Assembly (NCBI GenBank): GCA_038093975.1
Contig: JBBPTG010000037.1
Span: forward strand, 1 to 64,000
DNA length: 64,000 nucleotides
Direction: 5' to 3'
Source of the DNA: Chalciporus piperatus
Lineage: Eukaryota > Basidiomycota > Agaricomycetes > Boletales > Boletaceae
Shown: in pieces, positions 27,395-38,510 of the stretch
How the letters are laid out: every line of letters starts with the position of its first letter
Position numbering within the stretch: the stretch's first letter is position 1
Translations under genes and position numbers: made by a program
Notes under the pieces: generated by a model
Told to the model about the DNA's origin: nothing
Databases searched by the model: none
The model's input: the letters and a program-made list of their open reading frames with translations, nothing else

Positions 27395-28265
27395 CGGTAA
27401 ACTTGCCAATGGCATCGTCGAACCCGAAAGCCCAGGAGACGCAAATCATCAGGGGTGAAGTTAGCACTCCCGTGATCTGGGAGCACAACCTCGCTACGCT
27501 CGACAATGGCATCTCTTTGAACTCAGAGCTGACATAGGCGTGCAAGATCGGCGTGAAGTCTCCCTGGAAGAAGAGCACGGGAGTAGGAGCAAAGCCATCC
27601 CCGAGGAAACCTATTCGTGGAAACATGTTCAGCACCAGCACAAAGCTGCGGCCGATCCGACGACCCACCAACACCCATGCCTCCCTTAAGCTGCGTACCG
27701 TTGTACGCCTTCAAGGTAGGACTGCCTGCATCGGCTTCAGGTGACTATATCCGATTTAGAGCCAGAACGCAGTAAACCCAAGGCGCCGTTGCCGTCCTTG
27801 ATCAAAGTCGTCTTCTGGCCGATCCACGTAGCGTTGTTGGTTCAATCCGCGAATCGCGCTGAACATGGAGTGATCTCTCACATTGATCTTCGTAAATTTA
27901 TCAGTATTCACGATGCCAGACTTGTCGACCTGAGGCTTGCAGAAAGCGGTCCTAGAGAGGATAGCACGGCCCATTGTTAGCGTGTCCCATCCACAAGTTA
28001 TGTACACCGTACTCACTGGCTCTCAAATGTCACAGTGACGTGGAAGGCTCCTGCATAAGAATGTGACGCCGTGAGCGACACCTAATGCAACAAGCAGCTG
28101 ACATGTATGCATGTACTCGCGAACCTGGTAGCTCTGCAATCCGGGTTAATGGACGGAGTAGAAATCAATGGAAGAGACTCACTTCCAGCAGACGGGGAAC
28201 TTGTTTGCGTACATTCCGTCGATCCTATTGTCGAACGTCAGCATAAGCGTCGTCCTTCCCGAGAT
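27395..28265 (-). pseudogene. FamX-C, decayed copy with an internal inversion
   Basis: On the minus strand FamX exons 2 and 4-9 can be followed: exon 2 (28188-28265, with a 2-base loss in the DATLML codons), a GPY/TVTF region, TAFCKPQVDKSG, then NGTQLKGGMGVG, PTPVLFF and ILHAYVSSE, ending GKFTVTQA. Between about 27427 and 27529, inside exon 9, the family sequence (QETQIIRGEVSTPVIWEHNL) is on the plus strand instead. No exon 1 was found. The frameshift, missing start and inversion mark a pseudogene. Confidence 0.85.
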
Positions 28266-30098
28266 CATCTCTGTCAATATTTGTGAACGGTGTGGTGAAC
28301 AATGGGTGAACAAGATGATAAATCCTGGAACACTCAGGTCCTGAAGGTCAGGTTCCTGGAGGATACGGCAGACATAGTTGGGTGAGTAGAACGAAGAATG
28401 TGGTTAACTTCAGGTAGTAGGAATCGAAGGGAAGGGTGCTTCGAGTTGGGGATTCCGGGACACTATGCTGCCACCTGTTGGTAACGGAGACATGACGCAA
28501 ACAATGCAAGTTCAGTTCGTCAGGCGAGATGTGAGTCATTCAAACAGATTCTTTGGCCTCAGACAAGACTGTCTAGCGTCACTAGGTTTGACGTGCAGTC
28601 GGGTGACGGAAAATACCTTCTGTCAATAACCTGACATGCTTCAGAACGCGATGTCGTGCCATGATCTTCTCACTGGAGGGAGCTAAGTGTAAGCATGCAC
28701 CATTTTCAGGTTGCTTGCCCGTGAGGTCACGTACAAAGTCTAAGCGGAGATCAAGTTGCGCTGAGAACAACCACCACTCAGCCCTTTTCATTGCCTCAGT
28801 TCGTGGAATCCGGAACTGATTGGAACTGAATACTAGTTCCAAAGGCAACTCTGAATTGAACGGGATCTAGCTGGACAACGTCAGAAAATCATGCAAATTT
28901 CTGGGAAGGTCAAGTGATACAACTTCTTGTGAACGGTAACCGGTAAGCTTCCATTCCTAGTAGAACCACCAAACGACATTCGCAACGAATATGACACCGT
29001 GACCACCAACCTCCGGCGCTACTTGGGCGCGCTACAACTACTTGAAGAATGGTCACGTTCGAGCCTGTATGTAATACATACTAGCTGGGGTAACATGATC
29101 ATGATTACTGAAGGGCCTAATAGAACATTGCTTGTTTCAATCTTGAGCTCTACTAGCGCGACCGCGAGGATGAGCAAGTGAAGGCCCCACAGCTTCTTGC
29201 ACTTCAATGATCCAAAATTTATCGCTCTTTGGTTCGACTCTGATTGGGTGATCATTGGACGTACACCCGACATCAAGAATTGGCGACTCTCATCGATCAT
29301 GCTGTCAACTTCGAGGGATCCTATACTTTGCCCTTCACGAATAGATGACATGATCTCCTCTGGGAATGCTGTTCATTGACCCTTGACATTTTTCTCGAAC
29401 TCTGCCCTGGCTACTGTGGGTGGTTATACTGCCATCATAGATATCAGGTTGTTTTTAGCCTCAGTTTTCGCTGCCACGTCAGCGCGATCAGGTATGTAGT
29501 TTTACCAGTTCATTTCAGTTGATCACTTTCTGACCATGCGCCCTCCCCGATTTTCCCCGAATGAACGTTCCAACCCGTGCATGTGGCAGTTGGATTGCGG
29601 CAGACGCCATTTTTGTTCTTGGTTAGCGTCTTTGTCATCGTTCACTTCGCAAAGACCTGTCATCAACTAGCCCACACCGAACATAACTAGAGTTAAACAA
29701 GTTTACTCGGCATGCATGCAGTAGGATGCACATACCATCCAAATGGTCCATGGCAATTGTCGTGTTCTACGCCTCTTTGCCACAGCGTCAAGCACGGTCC
29801 GGCATGGCCCAGCCTACAATCGATACGACGCTGTTCGACCACAACCTACCCCTCCAAGACCCGCGTAAGTAACTGATACGCAGCGAAGCGGCCAAGAATG
29901 AATAGCATGACAGATTGATTGTACATCAAGTATGTTCAGTCACCGAACTGTACAATACGTCAAGCTATTCATTCACGTCAGGGAACGACAGCAGTCTGAA
30001 AGCCGTCTTACGGCGACCAATCTGAAGCGGAACTTGCATTGTTTTTCCCAAGCCATTTCGTGCGCTCGACTTCAACTGATGATGGTATCTGCGAGAGA
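28266..30098. other. Long region without a recognised gene
   Basis: About 1.8 kb between FamX-C and FamX-D. The longest frames (28582-28848 minus, 29019-29351 minus) show no domain I know and no convincing exon chain. No repeats were recognised. Confidence 0.4.
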
Positions 30099-30193
30099 TA
30101 TAAAGGAGCCTCTATGTACCCCAGAATCCCCAAGTTGAAGCACTCGATTCTTCAGTTTCTACAACCGAAGTCCAATTTCTAATCGTTCCAATC

Positions 30194-31335
30194 ATGTCTA
30201 CTACATTCATCAGGACCTTGACATTCAAGACGTGAGTGTTCTCGAGATTCGGCGTCTTCCTGACCCCTTGCTCACGACGCTCTTCACCGATGATATGCAT
30301 CACTTACAGCAATGACCTTGGCCAGGACGCCACGCTTATGCTGACGTTCGACAAGAACATCGACGGAATGTACAACGACAAGTTCCCCATATGCTGGAAG
30401 TGAGTACCCAGCCATCTATTTTCCCTACAGTCACTGAATAGACGTTTAGAGTCACCAGGTTTGCCAAAACAGGTATTCGTGTCAGCTCCTCCTTCGATTA
30501 GTTGTGTCGCTCACAGGGTCAATTTCTTACCAAGGACCCTACCACATTACTGTGACATTCCAGAGCCAGTGAGTGCAGTTACGCGAGTTCACGACGGGAG
30601 ACATACTAACAAGGGGTCGTCAACACTATCCAGGATCGCATTCTGCAAGCCTCAGGTCGAACATGCCTCTGACACCATCGTGGATGCTGGTACCTTTACG
30701 AAGGTCAATGTGAGTGACCACACCCGCACTCAGTATTGATTCACGGATTTAAATTCGGATGTCACATAGGTTGGCCAGAAGACTACCTTGATCAAGGATT
30801 CCAGCGGTGTCTACAGCTTTTCTGTGAGTTTCCGAGTCGTGTATTCTTTAGCACTCGCTCGTGGTACTGACTTCGACTTGGATGTAGCCCGCTGAGTCTG
30901 ATGCGGGCAGTACTACATTGAAGGGGTACAACGGTACGCAGCTTAAGGAGGACATGGGTATTGGTGAGTCGCCGGATCCGCAGCTTTGTGCTGGTACTGA
31001 ACATGTTTCCATGTATAGGTTTCCTCAAGGACAAAGACTTTTCTCCTACCCCCGTGCTCTTCTTCAAGGGAGTCGGGTTCGTTATCTGTTCTTTCTTTCA
31101 ATCGAAAATGAGCACTCATTCAGACAATTCTAGCTCTGGATCGTTCGTCCAGGGAGACTTTACTCCGATCTTGCACGCCTATGTCACGTCTGATTACCAA
31201 GAGACGCAGATCATCAGGGCTGAAATCAGCACTCCGGTCCTTTGGGAGAAAAACCTCGCTGCGCTCGACAGTATCACTGTCTGGAATGTCAACTACGACA
31301 TTCCCTCTGGCAAGTTTTCCATCACCCAAGCTTAG
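30194..31335 (+). CDS. FamX-D, intact 9-exon protein of unrecognised family
   Basis: Exons 30194-30231, 30310-30399, 30450-30472, 30535-30568, 30634-30709, 30770-30823, 30888-30963, 31019-31076 and 31134-31335 join in frame to 216 residues; all introns are GT-AG. Exons 2-6 and 8 equal those of FamX-A in length. Marks include FIRTLTFKT, DATLMLTFDKNIDGMYNDKF, GPYHITVTFQSQ, VGQKTTLIKDSSGVY, YNGTQLKEDMGIG, TPVLFFKGVG, YQETQIIRAEI and a C-terminal GKFSITQA. It has no signal peptide or membrane helix and is probably cytosolic and beta-rich. The function is unknown. TATAAAG at 30099-30105 and the leader resemble FamX-A. Two pseudogenes of the family lie just upstream. Confidence 0.87.
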
Positions 31336-32342
31336 GCGACAACTCCGTTATCAGACTCGGAGGAGTGTGCTGTTGCCCGGTTGGTGTTTTGGGGGAAAGC
31401 CCATGTAAGATGTACTCGTTGAAATGGTTATGTTGTAGTTGTTGTCTTTGTCTGGATGTCTGTGTATTGCTGACAATAACTCAAGTGTGATGTTGCGAAA
31501 AAACTAGTATGACCACTTGGCCTTAGACTGAGGTCGGCTCCGAATCCGTTTCTCAATCTCACTGCGATTTTCCTTGTGAGTCTAGACCACCTTGTCAATG
31601 TCATTGATTTTGTACACGTGTCAAAACGTGACGTGATAGATTGCCTCTGTCAAGATGCTCGAATGTTGAAATGTGAATGTAGCCGAGTCAGGGCACATGC
31701 CAGCAAAAGATGATGAGGTAAAAAAGACACGCGCAGAGCGTCGTAGCGATGACTCTTCTGGATATCGAATCACTCGAGCGGTGTGATGTCCTGATGAGCA
31801 ATCGATCTAGGAGACTGCAGAACGCGTGTAGGATCTGTGAAATGTCAAGAAGAAGGGAACGTGTCTCTTACAGAGTGGAATCGATGTCAGATGGGGGCTG
31901 ATATGAACGGGTGGTTGGAACGAGGCTGGAATGAGGTGTACACGGGGAGGGGGAATAAGGTAAACGCGACACGAATGGACGGGAGCGAGCTGAGTTGCAC
32001 TGAACCATTTCGACTGCCTATCTGAGTACGATCTATGCAGCTCGACCCGTCTTCGTCGTTGTCTCCACCGTCTATGTCTACGTACATCGCACTACCTGGC
32101 ACGACGCGTTCCCCCAATCGCAGTGACGCGTAATTTTGCCCCAACAGACGGGGGATCGTTATTTTGTGCAGAACCCATTGGCGGACTGACATGGTCTGAT
32201 GTGGCTGTGGTGATTTTAGCCCGTGTGAAAGTTGGGGGGCGTGTAGAGAACGCCTGATAACTTTCCATAATAAATCGAGGAGATATATAACACCCACCGA
32301 TCGACTTGTTTTGTGCTCCATTCCCCTCGCTCCACCTCCATC
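31336..32342. other. Intergenic, ATP-citrate lyase promoter side
   Basis: About 1 kb. It contains the FamX-D 3' UTR and the lyase leader. No repeat or other gene was recognised. Confidence 0.4.
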
Positions 32343-35300
32343 ATGTCCTCCAAAGGTCTGTTACGCGTCGTCCCCTTCCTCGTCTCCGTGCACTGACCAT
32401 CCACCCAGCCATTCGCGAGTATGATGCCAAGCTCCTTCTGGCTTATTGGCTAGAACGCGCTCCTGCCGCGCATCCAAACTTTGCTCACCCCGCGGGCTCG
32501 CCACTCGCCTTTCTCTCACCCAAAGTTGCACAGATCCAGTGGGACCCCGAATCCGGCGCCATCACCTCTGATAACCACATCCCATCTTGGGTGCAGACGA
32601 CCAAGTTGGTCGCGAAGCCTGATCAATTGATCAAGCGTCGTGGCAAGGCAGGGCTTCTCGCCCTCAACAAGGACTGGGCAGATGCGAAGCGATGGGTCCT
32701 TGAGAGGGCTGGTAAACCCCAAAAGGTGCGTCACGTTTCGATCATCGTTGGGGTCCTATCCGCGTCGTTTGTTGGGGATGATCGCGACGCATATGTTCTG
32801 CTATCTCTTCACATCTTCACGTTACCCCTATCGCATATCACCTCGTCACATATTCACGCTCCACTCCAGGTTGAATCCGTGACCGGCACGCTCAACACGT
32901 TCATCGTCGAGCCTTTCCTCCCTCACCAGCAATCCGCAGAGGCATACATCTGCATCACTTCATCCCGTCTCTCAGATACCATCCTCTTCTCCCCTACCGG
33001 CGGTGTCGATGTCGGTGATGTCGACGCACACGCCTCCCGTCTTGAGATTCCTGTAGATGTTAAGCAGTTCCCGACGCGTGCCAAGGTCGAGACCCTCGTT
33101 GGTCCTTCCTTCACCGGGACAAGAAAAAATACTTTGGTCGACTTCATCATGAGACTATATAACGTCTACGCAGACCTCCACTTCGCTTACCTTGAGATCA
33201 ACCCCCTCGTCGTCCTCGACGATGGCGGTATTCATTACCTCGACATGGCTGCCAAGCTTGACCAGACCGCCGAATTCATCTGTGGTCCCAAGTGGGCTAT
33301 CGCGAGAGATCTCAGCGTGTATGATAGTGCTGCCGTCAAGGCTAGCAAGGATGCCAAGGTTGGCGCCGATCGCGGTCCCCCCATGGTTTGGCCTGCTCCA
33401 TTCGGAAGAGATCTCACAAAGGAAGAGGGTAAGTTGCATATCTTACGCGCATATATCCCACTCCTCACCTTTTCCGATAGCATATATCCAGAAACTCGAC
33501 GCGTCAACTGGTGCTTCTCTCAAACTCACCGTTATGAACCCTAAAGCTCGCATCTGGACCATGGTCGCAGGTGGTGGTGCTTCCGTTGTGTACGCAGATG
33601 CTATTGCTGCTGCTGGGTTCGCACACGAGCTCGCCAACTACGGAGAGTACAGTGGTGCACCTTCAGAAGGCCAGACCTACGAGTATGCCAAGACAATTCG
33701 TATGTGTGTCTGACTCGCTTGCATAATCTCTTGGCTGACTCCCGGTCCCTCTATAGTTGACCTTATCACACGTCCTCAACCTCGCCCTGATGGCAAGATC
33801 CTCATTATCGGTGGAGGTATTGCCAACTTCACCAATGTTGCCGCGACATTCAAGGGTATCATCCGAGCGCTGGAAGGTGCCAAGGCTGGTTTGATTGCAC
33901 ACGGTGTAAGTGTCCCTGTTATGACTCTCGTTCGGCACCTCCATTTTGCGATACTTCCGACACCGAGTCTGCGAGTTTGAACTGACACTGATATGCATTT
34001 TTGTAGGTCAAGATCTATGTCCGCCGTGGTGGTCCTAACTGGCAGGAAGGTTTGAAGGCCATGAAGTTGTTGGGTGGGTTGCCTCCGTTCGCAAATTTCT
34101 GTTTATCTTCATCTGACGCTCTACCTTTCAGGGGAATCCCTCGGCGTCCCCATCCGTGTCTTCGGCCCTGACACCCACATTACCGAGATTGTTCCTCTTG
34201 CCTTGGGTATCAAGCCCAGCCAGGGTGCACCAGTCTCCATCCCTCCCACTGCACCTGGTTCTCCAAAGGCAGTTCCTGCGACACCCGCAGCAGTTCAGCC
34301 TGCTCCGACCCCTTCTGAAGTGGGAACAATCCACCCCTCCGGGGAACGTACACAACCCAACGACGTTGTCGTCCGCTTTGACAACGCTCCCACAGAGAAT
34401 GGCCACGCTGCAACCAGACCTGCTTACCGACCTTTCGATGCTGAGACACGCAGCTTTGTCTACGGTCTTCAACCTCGTGCTATCCAGGGAATGCTGGACT
34501 TCGACTTCTCGTGCAATCGTTCCCGTCCTTCCGTCGCTGCGATGATCTACCCCTTCGGTGGTCATCACATCCAGAAGTTCTACTGGGGTACGAGGGAGAC
34601 CCTGCTGCCCGTGTACACCTCGCTTGCTGAGGCCGTCAAGAAGCACCCCGACGTCGACGTCGTCGTCAACTTCGCGAGTTCCCGTAGTGTGTATAGCAGT
34701 ACGCTGGAGTGCCTTCAGTTCCCAAGCATCCGTGCCATCGCATTGATCGCTGAGGGTGTTCCCGAGAGACAAGCCCGTGAAATCTTGGTCAGGTCCAAGG
34801 AGAAAGGCGTCCTGATCATCGGTCCCGCTACCGTTGGTGGCATCAAACCCGGTTGCTTCAGAATCGGAAACTCTGGAGGGTGAGTTATTGTTCTAGCCAG
34901 TTGGGTTGTACTAACATCCAGTAGTATGATGGACAACATCATCTCTTCCAAGCTCTACCGTCCCGGCTCCGTTGGCTACGTTTCCAAGTCTGGAGGCATG
35001 TCGAACGAGTTGAACAACATTCTCTCCTTCACAACGAACGGTACCTACGAGGGTATTGCCATCGGTGGTGACCGCTACCCCGGCTCAACGTTCATTGACC
35101 ACCTCTTGCGCTACGAAGATGACCCCCAGTGCAAAATGCTCGTTCTTCTGGGTGAAGTCGGTGGTGTCGAAGAATACCGGGTCATCGACGCCGTCAAGTC
35201 CGGCCGTATCAAGAAGCCTATCGTCGCTTGGGCCATCGGTACTTGCGCTAAGATGTTCACGACAGAGGTTCAGTTTGGCCATGCCGGCTCCATGGCAAAC

Positions 35301-36497
35301 AGCGATGCCGAGACTGCAGAAGCAAAGAACCGTGCGATGAAAGCCGCTGGTTTCATCGTTCCCGATACCTTTGAACTGCTTCCCGAGGTGTTGAAGGGCA
35401 CATACGAGAAGCTCGTCGCTAACGGCGCTATTGTTGCCGCAAAGGAAATCGAGCCACCGGTTATCCCAATGGACTACAAGTGGGCACAGGAGCTTGGTCT
35501 GATCCGAAAGCCCGCCGCATTCATCTCCACCATCTCGGACGAGCGTGGCCAGGAGCTTCTGTATGCCGGCATGCGTATTTCCGATGTGTTCAAGGATGAC
35601 ATCGGTTTGGGTGGTGTCGTCTCGTTGCTCTGGTTCAAGCGTCGTCTCCCTCCATATGCTGCCAAATTCATCGAGATGGTCTTGATGTTGACGGCAGACC
35701 ACGGTCCAGCCGTCAGTGGTGCCATGAACACAATCGTCGCGACTCGTGCTGGCAAGGACCTGATCAGCAGTCTCGCTAGTGGTTTGTTGACCATTGGTAG
35801 CCGATTCGGAGGAGCGTTGGATGAGGCGGCTTCCATGTTCTCCAGCGCAAGAGATCGAGGTCTGACACCAAGAGAGTTTGTAGATGAAAGCCGTAAGGCG
35901 AACAAGCTCAGTAAGTACCTGGTTTCTGATTCTGGATGCGACGGATTTTGAACCCTCTGTCCTAGTCTCTGGTATTGGCCACAAGATCAAATCGGTCAAC
36001 AACCCTGATCTCCGTGTTGAGCTCGTAAAGGAATACGTTACCAAGCATTTCCCTTCCCACTCGTTGCTCGACTACGCCCTTGCTGTCGAGAAGGTGACGA
36101 CTGCGAAGAAGGACACGGTGAGCGATACCTTGGCTTGGCGATTCGAGTGGGAAGTACTGATATTCTTTTCGCTAACTAGCTCATCTTGAACGTCGACGGC
36201 TGTATTGCGGTTTGCTTCGTCGATCTCCTTCGTGACTCGGGCGCATTCACCCCTGAGGAGGCTGATGAGTACATCAAGGTTTGTAGCCTTTCTCCCGCAG
36301 GAACTTCCTACCTTAACGCTCGCTTCTAGATCGGCACTCTCAATGGCTTGTTCGTCCTCGGTCGTTCGATTGGTTTCATTGGCCACCACCTAGACCAGAA
36401 GAGGCTGCGTGCGCCTTTGTACAGACACCCTGCTGACGATATTTTCATCAATATGGCTGATATCTCGCAACCACGAGTGTTGGGGAAGATGGCTTGA
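32343..36497 (+). CDS. ATP-citrate synthase (ATP-citrate lyase), fused single-chain form
   Basis: Eleven exons (32343-32355, 32409-32725, 32870-33428, 33481-33699, 33757-33905, 34007-34073, 34132-34879, 34925-35910, 35966-36117, 36180-36278, 36330-36497) give 1158 residues. The cytosolic enzyme makes acetyl-CoA and oxaloacetate from citrate, CoA and ATP, feeding lipid and sterol synthesis. The N-terminal ATP-grasp and citrate-binding half includes [13 protein letters not shown] Pro/Ala/Thr-rich linker of about 60 residues follows (about 34240-34400). The CoA-ligase half contains the phospho-histidine loop [10 protein letters not shown], and the citrate-synthase-like end contains [14 protein letters not shown]. 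Ascomycetes split this enzyme into two genes; the fused form fits a basidiomycete. The first exon has only 13 bases. Confidence 0.97.
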
Positions 36498-37124
36498 GGC
36501 GAAGTGGATACCAAAAAGTCGTGTAATATCCGTAGTTTTCTGTTTCCTTTTTTTCCTGCGTTTCCTCATTCCCGTTAGCTTCGGGCCTAATTAGTTGGAG
36601 TAGTGAGAAGGATAGAGTACTGGTGTTTCATGTTACGCTCCTCAGATCTCGTTGTAATTGATATGATAATGGTGTTTCTACGCTCTCGATTCGCTGGCCG
36701 GGTGGCATGCTGTGGCATGGCTGTGGCAGGCTTGGCAAGCCATGGGGTCCGGGTGGGAAAGATCCATCACTGTTTCGAAATATCTGTCAAATCTTGCAAG
36801 CGTTTCCTCACGTTGATGTACGGTGTATCTGCGTTTGTCATTCAATACCTTGATATTCAATATTCCATAATTGACGAACTCACTCCAGGTACTGAAACTT
36901 GCACCACGCCTTTGGGGCGTGTTGATGAGTATCGGCCGTTTCTAATTGAAACGATATCTATATCGACGTCGTGGCTGTCGAGCTGTCGTGTAACGTAATG
37001 TTTCGCCCTTGCTTGATTGCCCGAACCCTGATTGGCTGTCCGGGACCTAACTGTAACCGCAAGGGACGCGTAAAAATAAGCGTGACGGGCTCATTTCCAG
37101 TGTATCGGCGGTATGCGTGCTGGG
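36498..37124. other. ATP-citrate lyase 3' UTR and intergenic sequence
   Basis: About 630 bp up to the target duplication of the next element. A frame at 36603-36998 has no recognisable content. Confidence 0.4.
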
Positions 37125-37132
37125 GTGGAGTG

Positions 37133-38402
37133 AGGACCCCTGCTAATCTCCCTTGGACCCAGATTGGGGTCCGGACAAATTTGGGCCCGATGGGCCCGCT
37201 CCCGGATTTTTATCCGGACAGATGGAGGGTCTTTTGATGATAACCTGGATCACATATCCGGACAAGTCGAGCGTGGGGTGGGCTCGTGGGGTCAGAAATT
37301 TGATCCAGGTCGAACTAAATCTCGGGCGCCATCCGTCAGAATCCTTAGTAGTAGTCTGTAGTAGTAGTAAGTAGTCTGGAAGAGTCTCGAGGTTCTCTCA
37401 ATGCATCCGAAGATATTTTTACCAGAGTTCACGAGACTTTTCACGAGCGAGAGTGACAAGGACCTGCCAGTAACACTTCCCCGAGCCTCCTCGTACACCC
37501 AAAATCACTATCATATAATGATCCATTCAGTGGTCGACCTCGTGAATCTGGCACCACAATTCAATCCCAAAGACTGGATTGGGAAATGCATCCTATATGA
37601 CAGGAAGCTCCTCCCTTACGAGGTCGTTGATGCCTGCAGCAAAGCGGCCACAATTCCCGCTTTCAAAAGTGCTAAGCTGCCTCGCCATGACATCACCGTT
37701 CGCGAACTGCTACGTTTGCAGGTTCCTGCAGCCTCAGGATCTTCTCGTCAATGCCCAGGCTAACAGATGGTTCAGCAACGAACCCCCAGAAAAAGAAGAC
37801 GTACTATCACGCCTCCTCACCCGCCCTCTACCCACCCTGGACAACCTCGTAGCACTCCAAAATGCATTTGGTCAGGCATGTCCTACTGCGGTGTCCAGGT
37901 TTTCGATTCATTCTTCCATTCCGCATTCACGCCGTTCACGCAAGCTACCGCGCCTTTCCAATGCCATCAATTTGCCCTCCTTCCCTCGACCTCCCTCTTC
38001 GCAGTTCTACACTCACACCCTAAAGCCTCGGTAACACCCCCAGGAGGTATCGAGCTTCGCGACAATGATTTACGGGCATTCAGGACACTCGAGGCGGCGG
38101 TGAACGAGATCCAAGCTGCATGTAGACTCTTCCGCAAGTGCAACAAAGAGATTTTGAATGAGGATTAGGTATACATGATCCTACAAGGCTACCAATACAT
38201 CTGTACTATGTATAAAGTCCTCAACGCACAGTTTAGAGCCGCTATTTCAACCCAGAACGCGATCTGAGTGAAAAAAAACCGATCTTATGAAATCTGAACC
38301 CGGATCGTAGTCCGGACAAATTTTGGGCCCTTCTGGGGGTTGCGTCCGGACATCGCGACCGGCGCGGCTGATCTGGGTTCCCTAGGCATTAGCAGGGGTC
38401 CT
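37133..38402 (+). mobile_element. DNA transposon-like element with inverted ends and 8-bp TSD
   Basis: The 1270-bp segment starts AGGACCCCTGCTAAT and ends with its exact reverse complement; after this perfect 15 bp an imperfect match continues (…acccagat…, then tccggaca and gggccc blocks) for about 90 bp. It is flanked on both sides by GTGGAGTG (37125-37132 and 38403-38410). An 8-bp target duplication is typical of hAT-type elements, but the ends do not start with the usual CAGGG, so the superfamily is only suggested. Inside lies one reading region (37519-38168) without transposase motifs, so it would be non-autonomous. Confidence 0.8.
37519..38168 (+). pseudogene. Hypothetical reading region inside the inverted-repeat element
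   Basis: From ATG 37519 the frame encodes a hydrophilic protein (NPKDWIGKCILYDRKLLPYE ... ITVRELLRLQ) and breaks at about 37722. There, ten extra bases (gttcctgcag) between two TGCAG copies shift the frame; skipping them continues as PQDLLVNAQANRWF. A second shift near 37885 leads to a frame ending ELRDNDLRAFRTLEAAVNEI ... CNKEILNED and the stop at 38166-38168. I recognise no family. It could be a captured host gene fragment or a degraded element protein. Confidence 0.5.
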
Positions 38403-38510
38403 GTGGAGTGATGCTCACGGTTGACCGGCGGTCGTTGGCATAATTTTTCAGTCCGGAAGCCCATCTTGTCGAGTTCCCCATTATCCTAATACCCTCGCCC
38501 GCAGACGAAG

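Noticed and set aside
35085..36044. Minus-strand frame of 319 codons
   Set aside because: Antisense of ATP-citrate lyase; composition follows the sense codons.
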